From SKLM01 sp964514285 (lineage in GTDB: Bacteria; Chloroflexota; Anaerolineae; B4-G1), in assembly GCA_964514285.1 (NCBI GenBank), contig CAZEQC010000177.1:1-6046 (forward strand): DNA of 6,046 nucleotides, given 5' to 3'. Both the position numbers and the translations under genes were made by a program. The notes beneath the pieces were generated by a model. The model was given only the letters and a program-made list of their open reading frames with translations. It had not been told where the DNA came from and made no database searches. Positions 5,793 to 6,046 of this stretch are shown here, one piece after another. Positions within the stretch are counted from its first letter, which is position 1. The number at the start of each line of letters is the position of its first letter.

Positions 5793-5854
5793 ATCTGCGT
5801 CCCACACAGACCCGTCGTTGTCTCATCTGCGCCTATCTGCGTCGATCTGCGTCC
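5793..5854. repeat. Second copy of the ATCTGCG repeat, direct orientation
   Basis: ATCTGCGTCCCACACAGAC (5793-5811) is identical over 19 bp to 4907-4925. It is followed by a similar pyrimidine-rich stretch sharing TCGTTG, then three 10-bp units: ATCTGCGCCT (5825), ATCTGCGTCG (5835) and ATCTGCGTCC (5845-5854). The last base of the final unit is the first base of the complement of the GxxExxY stop codon. With the left copy it brackets the toxin-antitoxin operon, including its promoter. Confidence 0.85.
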
Positions 5855-6046
5855 TATACCTCCTGGATCCACGACAATGACCCCTTCCGTGCATTGTCGT
5901 AGGCCTTCCGCTTGATCTCCGGCTTCGGACCAAAGTTGAGCAGCAGCCCCACCTCGTAAGGCGTCGCCTTCAAATAGTTCAGCAGCTGAGCCTCGTGGGC
6001 CTCGCCCAGCGCGCGAGCAGCTTTGATCTCCACGATCACCTTCTCG
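5854..6046 (-). CDS. GxxExxY protein (PD-(D/E)XK-like), C-terminal part, cut by window edge
   Basis: About 63 residues are visible, and the frame continues past the window edge as E-K-V-I-V-E-I-K. The family is a small, widespread group of predicted PD-(D/E)XK nucleases of about 120-130 residues and unproven function. Seen here are the E-x-K of the nuclease motif (VIVEIKA), the HEAQLLNYLKAT helix with its conserved Gln, and VGLLLNFG followed by an IKRKAY tail. The N-terminal GxxExxY motif that names the family would lie upstream, beyond the window. A GTG at 6039 is internal and is not the start. The C-terminus runs about 15 residues past the usual end, finishing in SWIQEV, and its TAG stop touches the repeat. 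Confidence 0.85.
   Translation of the reverse strand, partial: EKVIVEIKAARALGEAHEAQLLNYLKATPYEVGLLLNFGPKPEIKRKAYDNARKGSLSWIQEV

Overview
This GC-rich window looks like accessory chromosome from an environmental bacterium, most likely a Chloroflexota (Anaerolineae-like) lineage. That placement is an inference. It rests on a very large multi-spanning O-antigen ligase/TPR protein with a dockerin-like tail, on UPF0175/DUF3368 and GxxExxY genes, and on several families of short dispersed repeats. No rRNA, tRNA or other phylogenetic marker is present.

Left part (1-1519, plus strand): a 24-bp tandem repeat at the window edge runs almost up to the C-terminal half of a Ro60/Rsr (TROVE) protein. This half carries an intact vWA/MIDAS domain but lacks most of the RNA-binding HEAT-repeat ring. 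An HNH endonuclease-family gene follows 62 bp downstream with a good ribosome binding site, probably in the same transcript. Positions 1520-1770 hold no gene but contain a dense run of GC-rich hairpins between the convergent HNH and ligase genes.

Centre (1771-4713, minus strand): one 980-codon gene for a membrane protein of the O-antigen ligase/polymerase (Wzy/WaaL) type. It has about 19 membrane segments, four TPR-like repeats and a C-terminal dockerin-like pair of calcium loops. Two copies of an 18-bp hairpin repeat sit in frame inside it. A TATAAT promoter with a perfect 12-bp palindrome just downstream precedes the gene.

Right part (4801-6046): a less GC-rich stretch with a type II toxin-antitoxin pair on the minus strand (UPF0175 antitoxin, then DUF3368 PIN-domain toxin), with its own promoter. 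The pair is bounded on both sides by direct copies of an ATCTGCGTCC-type repeat with a 10-bp period. The left copy also has an inverted arm that could form a cruciform. At the window edge is the C-terminal part of a GxxExxY (PD-(D/E)XK-like) protein whose stop codon abuts the second repeat copy.

The genes do not form a single pathway. The likely picture is a housekeeping surface-polysaccharide gene flanked by an RNA-quality-control remnant or split gene and a small defence/TA-type island, with at least three distinct short-repeat families inserted at gene edges and, in one or two cases, in frame inside coding sequence.
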